Below, piece by piece: positions 1-11,326 of a DNA stretch of 64,000 nt. The position numbers were made by a program, and so were the translations under genes. The number at the start of each line of letters is the position of its first letter. Within the stretch, counting starts at the first letter, position 1. The notes under the pieces are model-generated. The model saw nothing but the letters and a program-made list of their open reading frames with translations, was not told the DNA's origin and made no database searches. The stretch is taken from contig NC_031474.1 in the NCBI RefSeq assembly GCF_000006565.2, forward strand, positions 2,825,662 to 2,889,661. Direction: 5' to 3'. The DNA is from Toxoplasma gondii ME49. Lineage: Eukaryota; Apicomplexa; Conoidasida; Eucoccidiorida; Sarcocystidae.

Positions 1-1344
1 GGTTAACCCCTCCACCCGCCTCAATCTCCCTCTCGGTAGGTGTGGTGTAAGCGCGGGTCAGCCACAGAGAATATCGACAGTTGGCGGCGCGGTGCCGCAG
101 CATTGGGGAAATTCGTAGAGTTTTCGTGAATGATTGCAATAAACTTCTTCCTGATGATTTCAACTCATTGCATGAGTTACGGAACCGCTGTCATACGGGT
201 GAAGGGAGGGGAAAGTACCGGAAAGTCGTATTTCCTTGCTCCACCGGAGACCACCGCGCACACGTCACCTGGGCTTCACTGCCTTTGGGTCATTTCCAAG
301 ATGCGCCGCGGTATTTGATGCAACTGGTAGGACGCCTTGCACCATTTCGTTCCGTTCCAAGCGAGTGTATAGTCGATTCATTACTGGCAGTCCGCACGTA
401 CCTGCTGTCGATGCTCGTAGAGGTGCGTCTGCAGTCTTCTGGAAGCATCTCGCGCGAATTCACTCATGTATGTGAATGTTATCAGACGCAGCTGATCAGT
501 TCTGTCCCTCTGAATTTCACATATCGTTTTCATTGATCTCATTGTTGATCGTGAGAGAACCATTATTTTCACCCAGCAGATTTACTCGCGTCTTCATCCT
601 CTGCTGGGCTACTCCCTCTGGGCCTTCGTCCGAAGACTTCCGACGCTGTTTCGGTACATATTGTAGCATAACCAAATTGCTTGCATGTTATCTCCGTCTT
701 CGACGGGACCCTGTCTACCTAAGTTTTTCGAGACACATTGTGGCGGAAGAAGGTGTGATGCAGTGGGAGAGTCGGTTCGGTTGTACTCCGTTTCACGTAC
801 ACGATATGCCGTTTTCCATGTGAGTCGTTCCTGCGCTTGCTATTCTTCTAAGTTCAACTTGGTGTAAGCTTCGAATGGGATACTCGATATATACCGTGAT
901 AACGTCTGTAAAGCAGCTGCCCCGTCCGGAGATAATGACACGATGAAGCCCTTCACAGTTTTCTCCCGTTCTAGCTCACCTGTATCATTGTTCAGCCTTC
1001 CGTTGCGTGATTCCCAGTTCCATCGTATACCTTCGTCCGCCTTAGCTGAGCACTCGCATAGAAGGGCCCCTTTCAGAGTGACTGAAAGATGACTGCTCTC
1101 GCCCTGTCTTTGAAGCACTCTTTTCAATTCTTTGGTTCTGCGAACAATTCATTCCTGGGTGGTATTCACTCACCTTCGTAGCCAGAAGAGGCGCACCCAG
1201 AGTCTTCAGGCCTTTCCGGGTTACCTGAACACTGGCATTGGATAGGCACGTGTGAATATTGGCGTCGATGCTCCCAAAGCTTCCCCTCTATCCTCGCTGA
1301 ACTTGAAGGCTTCAGTGTTCTCTACGAAATCTTGAAGAAGCGCT
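1..1344. other. Upstream region of the AP2 gene
   Basis: No protein-coding gene is supported here. Open frames are short, overlap in several frames and mostly lack an ATG in good context. The stretch most likely holds the promoter and 5' untranslated leader of the AP2 factor that starts at 1345. The left edge of the window is arbitrary, so part of a neighbouring gene's untranslated region could also lie here. Confidence 0.5.
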
Positions 1345-4300
1345 ATGGCAACCCTTTCTGGTTCTGATGCAGTGAAGGAGGTGTTGCCAAGATTTTCCGG
1401 GTCTGCTCCAAATGAAATCCGAAGCAACAAGGGAGGCGATGTCGAGGAGGCACTTTATTTGCCATGCCTAACGAACGAAAGCTGGCTCGTGTCGGCATTG
1501 AAAACACCCTATCAGGGCGACACTGAATGTATAAAAATACAACCAGAGGCTCTGGTTAAGGAAGGACCACCGGAAATACCCGGTCACAATTGCCAAGTGA
1601 CCTCGATCCATGCATGCAAATTGCGTACTGGGACCCAGCATGGGGACAGCGCCCGCTCCGATTTACGCCGTCCACCTTCTGCCTCTCCGGCTAACATGCG
1701 TGACGGTGACGCGAACAAAAGTAGCAATGCTCAAGAAATAAATTTTCCCAATATTGCAGATGTGGATACACTGGAGTCTGGCCGTGTATCGTCTGTAGAT
1801 CTGGTGAGAACTCCGTCGGTGGCGAACCTGCACTCCTCTTCGGGAGGACAAAGCTCTCCACCTCAAGACACATCTTCGAAACCAGCGGAGGACCCTATTG
1901 TCTCGGATGCGATGGAGAGCGCAGACCACCGTGTGCTTTCTGAAGATTCCTGCAATAGGACGTTGACGGCCTCTGGACAGGGTGGTAAACGGCGCCGGAG
2001 GCAGGCAGGTCCAGTCGGTGTCAGCTCAGGTGGGCTTTCTTGTCTGATCAGAAACGTGAGTGAGGAGGGAGGAGGAGCATCAGCGGGGGAAGACGTAGAC
2101 GAAGGGCTGGTCCGTCCTGGATCAAAGGCTGCGACACCAGAGAGATCGAGGCAAACCGACCAAGGCAACGGCCAGATGAACGAGGAGCCCTGGCTGCCTG
2201 AAGTTCACCAGCTCAAAACAACATTTAGGGAGAAGTCTTCGTTGGCACAGGCGTCCAAGTGCAGTGCCTGTACGCCACCCAAAGACGCCAGTGCACCCGC
2301 GGACCTTCCGGCAGAACCTGTGTCCCAGGGGAGACCGCTACCGTACCCAATGGCGGGGAAATCTCGAAAGCTGAGAACGGATTCAAGCACAGGAAGGCGG
2401 ACACACCCGGTGGACAGTTTTAGCACTGTGGACGTTCCAGTCGAATCACGAACAACAACAACAACTTCCGCCACGGGCAGCGACGGGGGAGGAGATGCCG
2501 CTCCGACGTCTGCAAATGCTCTACTGAGGGGCCAGGCGATGCGATGGCCTGATTTGTCTCAACCGAAGGCGTTGTTAGAGAGCTTATCGGGTTTCCCGAG
2601 CCGTCGACCAGACTGCGGGTCTTCACGTGCGGCTTCAATCGAGAATGAGGGCCGTCCCATAAGGCTTTCTCAGAGCAACATCCTGTCCTCACTCTCAGCT
2701 GCTCGTATTGATTTGTTAACGACCAGGGCGACCAAGGAAGAACTTCAAAAGAGGGAACAGGAGCTTCAGCAGCAGCTGCGCAACTCTCGGCAAGAGCAGG
2801 AGATTCTCCAGGCGTTGCTAGGCGAGATGACAGTGCTGCGCCAAAATGCAGAGGCAGCGGAGGCTGCGGAGGCGGCAGAGGGTTTAGAAGCAAGGGAAAA
2901 GGATTTGGGTAAACATAGAAAGAGGGACAGCGGCACGCGAGGGGACTCCGCGACAATGGGTGCCACCGAGCCAGGAAGCAATGACCGAGCCGTAGACAGC
3001 GTCATGAGAAGCAGAGGAGAAGAACAGCAGATCGGCGCAAGTGTGAATCTTCAGGTTTCTGCACCCGAAGTCAGAGAAGATTCGAGCGACATCAGAAATG
3101 CCTTGCTTCAGGCCGTTGGACTGAAGAGAAGGAGGCTTGCAACCTCAGCTCAAACTGGACGTACATATGGGGAATCCGAAGTCGGTTATAAGCAGGAAAC
3201 AAGGTTGAGTGATCGAGCATCGGTGTTCGGTCGACATGAAGCCTCTTCTGTACTTGCATCAGTCGCATCTGTTTTAATGGGCAACGAGACGATGCAGACG
3301 AGCAGGGGGATGCTACCAGGTGTAGGCAACTGTAGCGCCGCATCATGTGGCAGCTCAAATGCTTCGGATGATCGATTGCTCGGCCTCGCTGCATGCGATA
3401 GTCAAGCTCGGACACCACAGCAAGGGCTGCCACCAGTCAACGTGGACACGCGAATTTTAACTAGTTTATCTACGGATCAAGCATTAAGGGTCGGACCGTC
3501 GCGTCTGGCAAGCGCGCCGACTGGGGCCTCAAAATTTGCTCCAGAGTCGTTGACTACTGCGCTTGATGTGTCTTCGTGCTTGGCAGTGTCGCCGCAGGAA
3601 CATGATATGGAAACGCTGCGAAACATGGAGCCACGCTGCAGCTCAGCAAGGTTGTCGCCAGAGCAAGAAGTGTTGGCACTTCTAGCGGCATCACTGGGAA
3701 ACAACGAAGGAACAATAGATGTAGACGGCGGGGCGAAACAGCCTGTGCAACAGCGCCGCGCTTCAGGGTATGCAAAACTCGCTCGAATGCTACCTCGTAT
3801 TAACCGTCTTACCTTTTCTACCCAGACCCTGATGTGGGTCGTGCGTGTGCAGACTCGACGCACGCGGTTGTGTAAGTCATTTTCAGTTCGGAAACTGGGC
3901 TTCCTCCAGGCCCGCCAGGCGGCGATTGATTTCCTGATGGAGTTTGACCACAAAGAGCAACAGCTGCAGGCAACAACGCCTTCGGTTCAAAGGCGCGGCG
4001 CCTTACAGACGGCGCGTTCACGGCGGCGCGAACTTACCTCAACCGTTTGCGGAGCGCCATCTGTACAGGATGAAGAGGTAAAGAGGGACACTGGGATCGA
4101 GCGAAACACGACCACGTGTCCCTGCTGCGGGGGGCGAAGCGCCGAAGTGGCACCGAACGAGGGCGGGGGCCGGAGCCAGCTCTCCAACGCGTCTATCACA
4201 CATTCGGACGGGTCGTCCGGTTGCGTAACATGTCGTGTGTGCGACGGGTCATCTTTGGAGAGAAGAGGCGCTCATGGACAACGCAAACAAGACACAGCTG

Positions 4301-7300
4301 ATGACACGCTTTTCCCGGGTGAGCCCAACAGACACAGAAACCAAGCCAGAAACGATCATAGAGGGGATACAAGCACGTCGGGTTCGCGTCTGGAGGACGA
4401 TCAGGTGCGGCATAGTTGGGGCGGCTCGGGCGGCGCGATGCAGACGGTGGGTGATGGGGAAGGACATCATGAAAAGGCACGAACGGATGAGAACGTCTCG
4501 AGTTGTGGGTCGAGCTGCAGCTCACGGTCAGAGGCAGGGGGACACATGCACATAAAAAGGACTGCTTGTGAGTGCCCCGTCGATGTCCATGGTCACCGAC
4601 TGTGTGCGAGCTGTGCTGGAGTGTCGCCGAATCTCTGTATGGTCGACGACTGCGGAGATATAGCACACTCTCCCGAGACTTCAGCTGTAGAAAATCGAAA
4701 GCAACGTCTACTGCCTCCCCAGTGCTTGGGAGAACACAGCAGAATAACGCAGACGAGTTGCGACAATGCCGGTAGATCTTCGGCGGATGTTACAGTAGAA
4801 AGTCTGCGCCAGTTAGGGAGCGAGTCTTGTTCATCTAACCGCTCGTGCCGGCCTCATGGTGTAAGAGAGGAAGCAGCTGGCTGCGATTCTGAACTCCAGG
4901 CAATTCCCAGCCGTGCCACTTCGTGTGAACATGAGGAGAGACTGAACAAAATAAGAGACCCTGAGAGCACGTGTTGCTGGTCTGCCAGTGGATTCTCGAA
5001 ACGTGAGAATGTGGAAATGGCTGCAGCACGGGGAGACAGCCGTGATGGCTGCGTGTCGCATCGGCATCTCCGCCAGCAGCAGCATGAAAGGCGCAAGCAT
5101 GCGCGGGAAGATCTGGCATTGCGAGCCCGACAGCTTCCTCATACTGTAGGGGTGAAGTTTGATCCGACGTGTCCACGATGGATCGCTCACTGGAAACGTG
5201 AAGGCCAGAGGTTCTTTAAAAGTTTCAGTGTCGAGAAAAATGGTTTTGAGAACGCCTGGAATCTTGCCAAGTTGTGTCGAAAAAGGAACGCCGAGCTTGC
5301 CGCAGCAACCAGTCGGGCGACATCGACACCTAAGCGACCCAACATTGTGTGTGGAGCTGGAAGCTCCCGCCGCTCAGTTTCCGGAAACCGAAATGTGTCG
5401 GAGCAGGCTGGGAGTGGCGTGAATCCACTTAACAGCCCACCATCGGCTGGAACAGGTGGACTTCGTGGTGGCAATATCGCAGGCACAGCGACCGTGCTGC
5501 CCACTTACGATATCACCTGTCAGCGGCAAGAAGCAGCTTCAGTTAATTCGACGAAGTTCTCAAGTTTGGCGTTTCTCGCAGCATTGGGAGACTACATGTC
5601 AGCTAATTACGGGCCAGCTTCAGCAGGAATCAGTGATGACAATCAGGAAGGCCGAGGCGTAATGACCGGAGCTCGGTGGTGTACGGCCGCATGCACCAAC
5701 CCCGAGAGCCCCTCTGGTGATGGTACGCAGCTGTCTGCCTTAATTCCTGCAATAGCAGGTCGAAGCTTACTATATGCAAGTAGAAGCAGTGCTGAGGGTA
5801 TCCGCCTGCGTGAAGACTGCACAGTCACAGAGACTGCAACTGCAGCTGCTGCAGAGACCCCTCGTCTGCGTGCCTTCTGCAACAACGTTGCCAACAAAGC
5901 AGTCGCAGATGGGACTGTCACAAGTACCACCCGAGACGAACTTTTGGGAACCCGGGGTCCACGAACAGACTCGAGAGAAGAACGTCGCGCAATAGACGCA
6001 GCAACAGCCTTAGCACCGCGGAATTCTTCCCCCTTGGGTGGTGCGGCGGGTGCCGTGGCTGTGACTGACATGCAGAATTCGATAGATTTCGCACAGGCGG
6101 CCTCCGGCCTAGAGGATGACGGACTGACGGGACTTCCGTTTGTTGAGGCATCGTGGAGCCGGTCTGCAGACGGTGGAGCGGGTGGCACTGCTTCAGACAG
6201 TCGCCACCGCCTCGCAGCATCTTCGGTAGAAACCAAAGTGTTGCACAGTGGAGAAGATTCTTTAGGAGGTGGTGAGTGGGCTGGTGACTGGGGAAGCTCG
6301 ACTCGGGAGGGAAATTGGAAAGTCAAATATGACGCAAACACGGTGGGCGCAGGTGGCGGCACGTGTGAAGGCGTTTTCGTTGCTTCATTGGACGGAAATC
6401 GAATGCGGAGCACTCCGCCTCGTTCAGAGGACAGGTCGGTGATGCCTACGCCTCCTGCAGTGTCAGTAACTGTTCAAGATATCCCCGCATTCATATCTCT
6501 CAGTGAAGGCAGCGAAGTTGCTGGCGAGCGGGCCAGACCAACCGAGGCTGATGTTGCAGCAGAATATCGGGAGGCGATTTCTTCCGTCACATCTCCACAA
6601 CCGAGGGGGTCCAGAAGCGGTCTGAAGGGTACCACTGATGCTCTCAATATAGACGAGACACAGTGTCGTGGCGCGGATAGTGTATACGGTCAACTACATC
6701 ATTCAGAGCCTGTCCAAGGTGCTGTTCGACTCTGCAGCGCAATGCAGCAACACAGGAAGACCGAGGAGCAGCAGCAACGCCTGGGCCTGGCTAACGTCGG
6801 GTCGGGTTGTCACCTTGTCTCTTCCTCAGGAGCCCTTTCGGCAGTTGATGCTCCGACGCGATACCCTCAGCATGCTGAGCAACTATCGCAGACCGCGGCG
6901 GCAGGTTTGGCGGTCCCGTCAATCCAGGGGTCAACCGGCGACGGGTCAGAGACTGTCGGGATGACATCACTATTGCTGTTGCTATCCCAACGTGATAATT
7001 CCCTTGCGGCGAGGTCCGCAGTTTCAACGTGTTTGTCTGGTGCGATTCCGGATACGAGTTTTTGTGCGAGAGGTTCGCTGTTGCCAGCAAAAACAAACCA
7101 ACCTGATGTGGCAACGGAAGGAGCCACGGATGGCGCTCAGCTGACCTGTGACCGCTCAGGAACACCCACTTCGCCGGAAAGACTCCTTTGCCGATCGTCA
7201 TTGAACTCGGAAAAGTTACAGGCTTCTGGAGCTCCGGGCCTGACGGAATCATTGCCAGCTGGGATGAGTGGCGAAGCTACCGGAGATCCACCGCCGCCTA

Positions 7301-8661
7301 CATCTGTAGATTCGTGCGGAAATTATCTGGGTCCCACGTCCGGAACATCGAAGCGTGCGACGTTCTTAGCCGCTTCCGAGACGTGGGCAACAGAAGTTCT
7401 GCTGCATCACCAGGCCGTTCAAGGCGCCTCGCCGTCCTCTGCGCCAGCACACGATCTGTGGTCGCTGTCTCCCACAGAGCTCGTCACTCTTAATTGCCAG
7501 ATGAACGGTCCTGGCAACAGCAGTCTGCCAGGCGGGTTCACTGTGTCGGGTGTCCACACCTCAGAGCTGCAATCCGACGAGGGTTTCCGCTCGATGAATG
7601 CTTCATCGGAAGCACGAATTGACGCGGTCATCGGCGTGTCAGATGATGGGGGACCTACCAGCGAATTTGCTGCAGAGATGGGATACAGAGAGATGGTGCA
7701 TTCGGAGGGTGAAGAAAGCGGTGTATCTGCTGCGAATGCTGGTGACCCGCTTGGGTCGAGCACGGTTCATTCCGCTCGCACAAGTGCGGGCTCCTGTTTA
7801 GACGACACAGTCTTGATGGTTGGTGTGAAGGATGGTACACGCAGCAGCATCAGCGGTTCATTCCTGGGGGAACACCACCGCAGCCCTCATGTGGAGGCGG
7901 ACATATCAAGAGCAAGAAATGACTCCAGCAACCAGGAAGTCGACCTTAATGGAGCTAAATGCATGTCTGGGCAAGCCCGGGTACGTGAACAACGCCGTTC
8001 TTTCTCTCTGTCGGAATGGCCCTTGGATAATCGATTCCCGATGACAGAGAGCATGGAAAGGAACATTCGAAGGCGCAACAGCAGTGGGTCGATGTCTCAT
8101 GAGTCGAATTCATTTTCTGAGGCAGCAACTCCAGCGAACCAAGGAGGACCTCATCCACCTGGAAGACTGGCGGACAGTGACTGCGCATGTACTACAGCCT
8201 GTCGGAGACAAGGGGAAGGAGCTAACGTCGCAGGCATACCACCGGAGCGGGCGACCGGCAGTTTTTCAGGGACCCAAGCTACGTATGCGCTACTGGGAGA
8301 GACAGACACTCCAGGTGGTTGCTCGGTGGATCCAGCAGACGATACTGAACGGCTCTCCTGGGCGAAGGTGGCAGTGCTGATGATCCTGCGTAACTTACGC
8401 GACGACGCATCATGCCGGCTGCTGACTGAATGCTTTCAACTGCTAGATGCGTCTCAAACGGAGATGCCAGAGCTCCGTGCGCTTCTTTCGATTTTTTCGA
8501 ATTTAATTGCAGAGCAGCGTCTTCCTAGCAGCCTGCCCACTGACGAGCTACGCAAGCTCGTCAGTGACGTGCAGACGGCTGTGAAAAGCCAATGCAAAGT
8601 GCTGCCTGACGGGGCTGCGTTGGCCTCATCGGCGAGTGGGTCCGATCTGCCAGCCATCTAA
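1345..8661 (+). CDS. ApiAP2 transcription factor, two AP2 domains plus ACDC domain
   Basis: A 2438-residue protein on one uninterrupted exon, starting at an ATG. Two AP2/ERF-type DNA-binding domains are visible, at about residues 813-868 and 1264-1318. Each carries the KSFSV strand-turn followed by an amphipathic helix with conserved Ala/Arg, as in apicomplexan AP2 proteins. The last 85 residues or so (about 2335-2420), with a run of leucines, RNLRDD and LPSSLPTDELRKL, match the ACDC (AP2-coincident C-terminal) domain. A coiled coil with an EAAEAAEAAE run spans about 458-525. Cysteine-rich stretches lie between the AP2 domains (C925-C966 and about 1072-1105). The rest is Ser/Gly/Thr-rich and probably disordered. 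By family it is a nuclear sequence-specific regulator of stage or cell-cycle transcription; target sequence unknown. It may be the factor named AP2VIIa-6 in T. gondii, but this is recall, so no symbol is assigned. Class confidence is high. Confidence 0.93.
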   Translation: MATLSGSDAVKEVLPRFSGSAPNEIRSNKGGDVEEALYLPCLTNESWLVSALKTPYQGDTECIKIQPEALVKEGPPEIPGHNCQVTSIHACKLRTGTQHGDSARSDLRRPPSASPANMRDGDANKSSNAQEINFPNIADVDTLESGRVSSVDLVRTPSVANLHSSSGGQSSPPQDTSSKPAEDPIVSDAMESADHRVLSEDSCNRTLTASGQGGKRRRRQAGPVGVSSGGLSCLIRNVSEEGGGASAGEDVDEGLVRPGSKAATPERSRQTDQGNGQMNEEPWLPEVHQLKTTFREKSSLAQASKCSACTPPKDASAPADLPAEPVSQGRPLPYPMAGKSRKLRTDSSTGRRTHPVDSFSTVDVPVESRTTTTTSATGSDGGGDAAPTSANALLRGQAMRWPDLSQPKALLESLSGFPSRRPDCGSSRAASIENEGRPIRLSQSNILSSLSAARIDLLTTRATKEELQKREQELQQQLRNSRQEQEILQALLGEMTVLRQNAEAAEAAEAAEGLEAREKDLGKHRKRDSGTRGDSATMGATEPGSNDRAVDSVMRSRGEEQQIGASVNLQVSAPEVREDSSDIRNALLQAVGLKRRRLATSAQTGRTYGESEVGYKQETRLSDRASVFGRHEASSVLASVASVLMGNETMQTSRGMLPGVGNCSAASCGSSNASDDRLLGLAACDSQARTPQQGLPPVNVDTRILTSLSTDQALRVGPSRLASAPTGASKFAPESLTTALDVSSCLAVSPQEHDMETLRNMEPRCSSARLSPEQEVLALLAASLGNNEGTIDVDGGAKQPVQQRRASGYAKLARMLPRINRLTFSTQTLMWVVRVQTRRTRLCKSFSVRKLGFLQARQAAIDFLMEFDHKEQQLQATTPSVQRRGALQTARSRRRELTSTVCGAPSVQDEEVKRDTGIERNTTTCPCCGGRSAEVAPNEGGGRSQLSNASITHSDGSSGCVTCRVCDGSSLERRGAHGQRKQDTADDTLFPGEPNRHRNQARNDHRGDTSTSGSRLEDDQVRHSWGGSGGAMQTVGDGEGHHEKARTDENVSSCGSSCSSRSEAGGHMHIKRTACECPVDVHGHRLCASCAGVSPNLCMVDDCGDIAHSPETSAVENRKQRLLPPQCLGEHSRITQTSCDNAGRSSADVTVESLRQLGSESCSSNRSCRPHGVREEAAGCDSELQAIPSRATSCEHEERLNKIRDPESTCCWSASGFSKRENVEMAAARGDSRDGCVSHRHLRQQQHERRKHAREDLALRARQLPHTVGVKFDPTCPRWIAHWKREGQRFFKSFSVEKNGFENAWNLAKLCRKRNAELAAATSRATSTPKRPNIVCGAGSSRRSVSGNRNVSEQAGSGVNPLNSPPSAGTGGLRGGNIAGTATVLPTYDITCQRQEAASVNSTKFSSLAFLAALGDYMSANYGPASAGISDDNQEGRGVMTGARWCTAACTNPESPSGDGTQLSALIPAIAGRSLLYASRSSAEGIRLREDCTVTETATAAAAETPRLRAFCNNVANKAVADGTVTSTTRDELLGTRGPRTDSREERRAIDAATALAPRNSSPLGGAAGAVAVTDMQNSIDFAQAASGLEDDGLTGLPFVEASWSRSADGGAGGTASDSRHRLAASSVETKVLHSGEDSLGGGEWAGDWGSSTREGNWKVKYDANTVGAGGGTCEGVFVASLDGNRMRSTPPRSEDRSVMPTPPAVSVTVQDIPAFISLSEGSEVAGERARPTEADVAAEYREAISSVTSPQPRGSRSGLKGTTDALNIDETQCRGADSVYGQLHHSEPVQGAVRLCSAMQQHRKTEEQQQRLGLANVGSGCHLVSSSGALSAVDAPTRYPQHAEQLSQTAAAGLAVPSIQGSTGDGSETVGMTSLLLLLSQRDNSLAARSAVSTCLSGAIPDTSFCARGSLLPAKTNQPDVATEGATDGAQLTCDRSGTPTSPERLLCRSSLNSEKLQASGAPGLTESLPAGMSGEATGDPPPPTSVDSCGNYLGPTSGTSKRATFLAASETWATEVLLHHQAVQGASPSSAPAHDLWSLSPTELVTLNCQMNGPGNSSLPGGFTVSGVHTSELQSDEGFRSMNASSEARIDAVIGVSDDGGPTSEFAAEMGYREMVHSEGEESGVSAANAGDPLGSSTVHSARTSAGSCLDDTVLMVGVKDGTRSSISGSFLGEHHRSPHVEADISRARNDSSNQEVDLNGAKCMSGQARVREQRRSFSLSEWPLDNRFPMTESMERNIRRRNSSGSMSHESNSFSEAATPANQGGPHPPGRLADSDCACTTACRRQGEGANVAGIPPERATGSFSGTQATYALLGETDTPGGCSVDPADDTERLSWAKVAVLMILRNLRDDASCRLLTECFQLLDASQTEMPELRALLSIFSNLIAEQRLPSSLPTDELRKLVSDVQTAVKSQCKVLPDGAALASSASGSDLPAI

Positions 8662-11326
8662 ACGTATGCCCCTTGCGACTAGCAGCCGCATCATCGCACG
8701 TGTGAACCACGTTGCGGTATACTGCGGATGTGGTAACCCCAGGGGGTGTGGTTGACCTGTATCAGCAAAGAGATGAACACGGCGTGAAAGTCAAGCTGAA
8801 GAGCGTCCCGTGAAAGTAGCGCATTTATGGCGATCTCCTTTTGATTTTAAAATGCGCCAACAGGGTCATGTGTTCACATAGTGAGGAGCTCGGCCGTTGC
8901 AGCGGAAGTGGTGGTAATGGCTTGCCAAGTGTTGAGCTTTCGGGAGACTATGTGGCGTTCATTCCACAGAGATAAACGTCTGTCAAAGAGCTGCAGTTTG
9001 CAGCCGTTGGGTTATTGCGTGGCAGTTGCCGACCTTTATCGTGTAAGCACGCAGGCAGTGCCCCTTCCGTCGATGGTTCATCCAAGAGTGTAGCTGTCAT
9101 GTGCAGCAGACGATGCTGCCTCCTCGCGGGGTGATGCAGGTTGACTGTATGGATTGAGAAGGTACTGCAGACTCACTAAGTGTTTGTCTGCGTCGTTAGA
9201 AGTGGTACTGGACGCATATATTGGAGACTCGGTGACACTGCGTATGATACCAACTTGCCATTGTTTTCTCTGGGTGATTTGGTAACACTGCGGGGGTATC
9301 TAAACAGCCACCGGCGCGTGTCGGTGCATCCAGTCCAGTCTCCGTTCTGCGTACCGTTTCAAGGACGTGTTAGCATTCCACAACGAAACGTGGTGGAGCT
9401 ACTGTGTTTTGGTCTCTCTTGTCCGTGTGTCTGCTGCGTAAGTCAATGCACACGTGGAATTTTTCCTGGACCTGCCTATTTCCTCTCTCGTGTACGCCTG
9501 CAGCGTTATGATATGACAGAGCGTGTCAATTACGTTGTTTCGTTTGTTAGTCAGCTCAAGGCAGAAACCGCAGTATCTGATTTTAGACAGAAAGCGCTCC
9601 CTGTCGCGGAGCTTTTCTCGAGACGTCACTACATGGAATTACTGAATTGGGAAGGTTAGTTGTCACGCTGTGGTGACGTTTAGATCACCGTTCACCCGGT
9701 TTTCAAGCAGGCTGGGATATGCAGAGGAGGTCCCAAGACATCGATCAGCGGACATCGAGTTTGTTTAGTGTTCAGACACAGGGGTATAAAGGCACGTGTT
9801 CACGTTTGGCGCGTTGTAGACAAACTTGCCCTGAAGCTAGCACTAACCGTAGTGCATTCAGATGTCACAAGCGAATGGTGTATTGAAGTCAGAAAAGTGA
9901 CGAAGAAGTGAAAAGTAAACCTACATCGTGTGCGAACAGTACAGCAGGTGCTGTAGAAAATCTGAATTTGGGGTCGTGCTCGTACGCTTTCAGCTGGAAT
10001 ATCGCCTATCTTCAATCATGAGCCATAACGTGCGTGCAATACTTTTCGCTGGGGTACAGCGTGTCGCCTGTCGTTAAGCAACTGGGCAGAGCAAGAAGCA
10101 GACAAACCGTACCATGGGAGTCCACATAAATCGCTGTGCACGACAACGGATTTGACTTTGGCCAAGACTCTGGGTTATCAAGTGAACAGGACCGTCAACG
10201 TGGCCTCAACCCATACAGCTTCACAAATTTTTCCGCGGTAAAAGGTATGAGACGGGAAGACAGCTTCTCTTGAAGAGGGGCTCGAAAAATCTTAAAGCAG
10301 GACTTGTGGGACGAGGAATGCGATGCAAGGTTGCTCTACTAACTGCAAAGTACACAGTGCAGTTTGCGGATGGTTTTCGGAGTCACCTTCTCACCATGGC
10401 ATGACTGGTCGTCGCGGGGTGCAGCTCGAAAGGTTGCCACAATGAATCCATAGACTTGACAGTGTGAAGTGTGTGTTAGACGCAATTAAATGCTAGAACG
10501 ACATGTGGAAAAGAGAGCGCTTCAGCAAGACGAACTTCAATAAAGAAGGTACCTCTCTGGCTGTGATGGAAAAATAAACTTCTGTTGTTCTTTCCGGTGC
10601 TGTGTGTCGCCGCAGTGTCCGCGTGGCGACTCTACCGCGGAAGTCGTAGGGTTTCCACTCCATACTCCGTGGTCCCCGTACCACCCGTTCGTATGCTCAT
10701 CCTTGAAATGAGTGATGCTTGTATCGTTCCTTAAATGTCGTTTTCTCGACACCCTTGGTTGTCATCTTGCTGTGTGAACCAAAGCGAAATCAGTAGAACA
10801 AGTAGTAATAGGTACAATTCTTCAGACTTTTTCGGCGTGTCGAATTGCTCCACCGCCAATCCCTCTATTGCAACGGGCGGCTCATTTGCCAGCCACGCTT
10901 TTCTTGGTGACCGTACATGCAAACGTGACGCTGTGATGACGGTGTTTCTTGAATTTCTGAATTTTCTGTTCGGGGAATTTTGCTGCGTTGATCTTCCTTC
11001 TTTGCCGTTCTCCTTTACATCAGTAACCCGGGTTTGTTTGTCCTTGATGACGCAAATGACTCTTGCTCACCGCGAAGCCGCCACGCTTCTGTCAAGCTCG
11101 CAACTGCGGGTGGATGGGTGTGCCAGGCGCACTTCGCACAGCAAATGACGGGTTTTCATCTTCTTTCTATAAGAGTCATCAGTTCCTGACTGTACGTCAA
11201 AGGCTTCAGGAAACCAGTTGCACATTGCCTTTTGTCTGTCCCAGACGCCGAGGATTCGTCCGCGAATTTGGCGGATGCAAACCGTTACGCCGTTCATGTG
11301 TGGCTGTACATCTCTTAGCTGCAAGC
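8662..11326. other. Intergenic: AP2 3' UTR and F-box gene leader
   Basis: No convincing gene. Frames such as 9180-9659 begin at TTG, overlap others and match nothing I know. The 3' part probably holds the promoter and long 5' leader of the F-box gene. A TGAGACG heptamer at 10248-10254 fits the WGAGACG element described upstream of several Toxoplasma genes. An ATG-started 137-codon frame at 10735-11148 lies in the presumed leader and could act as an upstream ORF. Confidence 0.5.
10248..10254 (+). promoter_or_regulatory. WGAGACG-like promoter element
   Basis: Exact TGAGACG, about 1.08 kb upstream of the preferred F-box gene ATG. WGAGACG repeats are a described cis-element of Toxoplasma promoters. 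A single heptamer is weak evidence because it also occurs by chance in a window of this size. Confidence 0.25.

Noticed and set aside
9180..9659. 159-codon plus-strand frame between the AP2 and F-box genes
   Set aside because: It starts at TTG, has no recognisable domain and overlaps other frames in what should be untranslated sequence.
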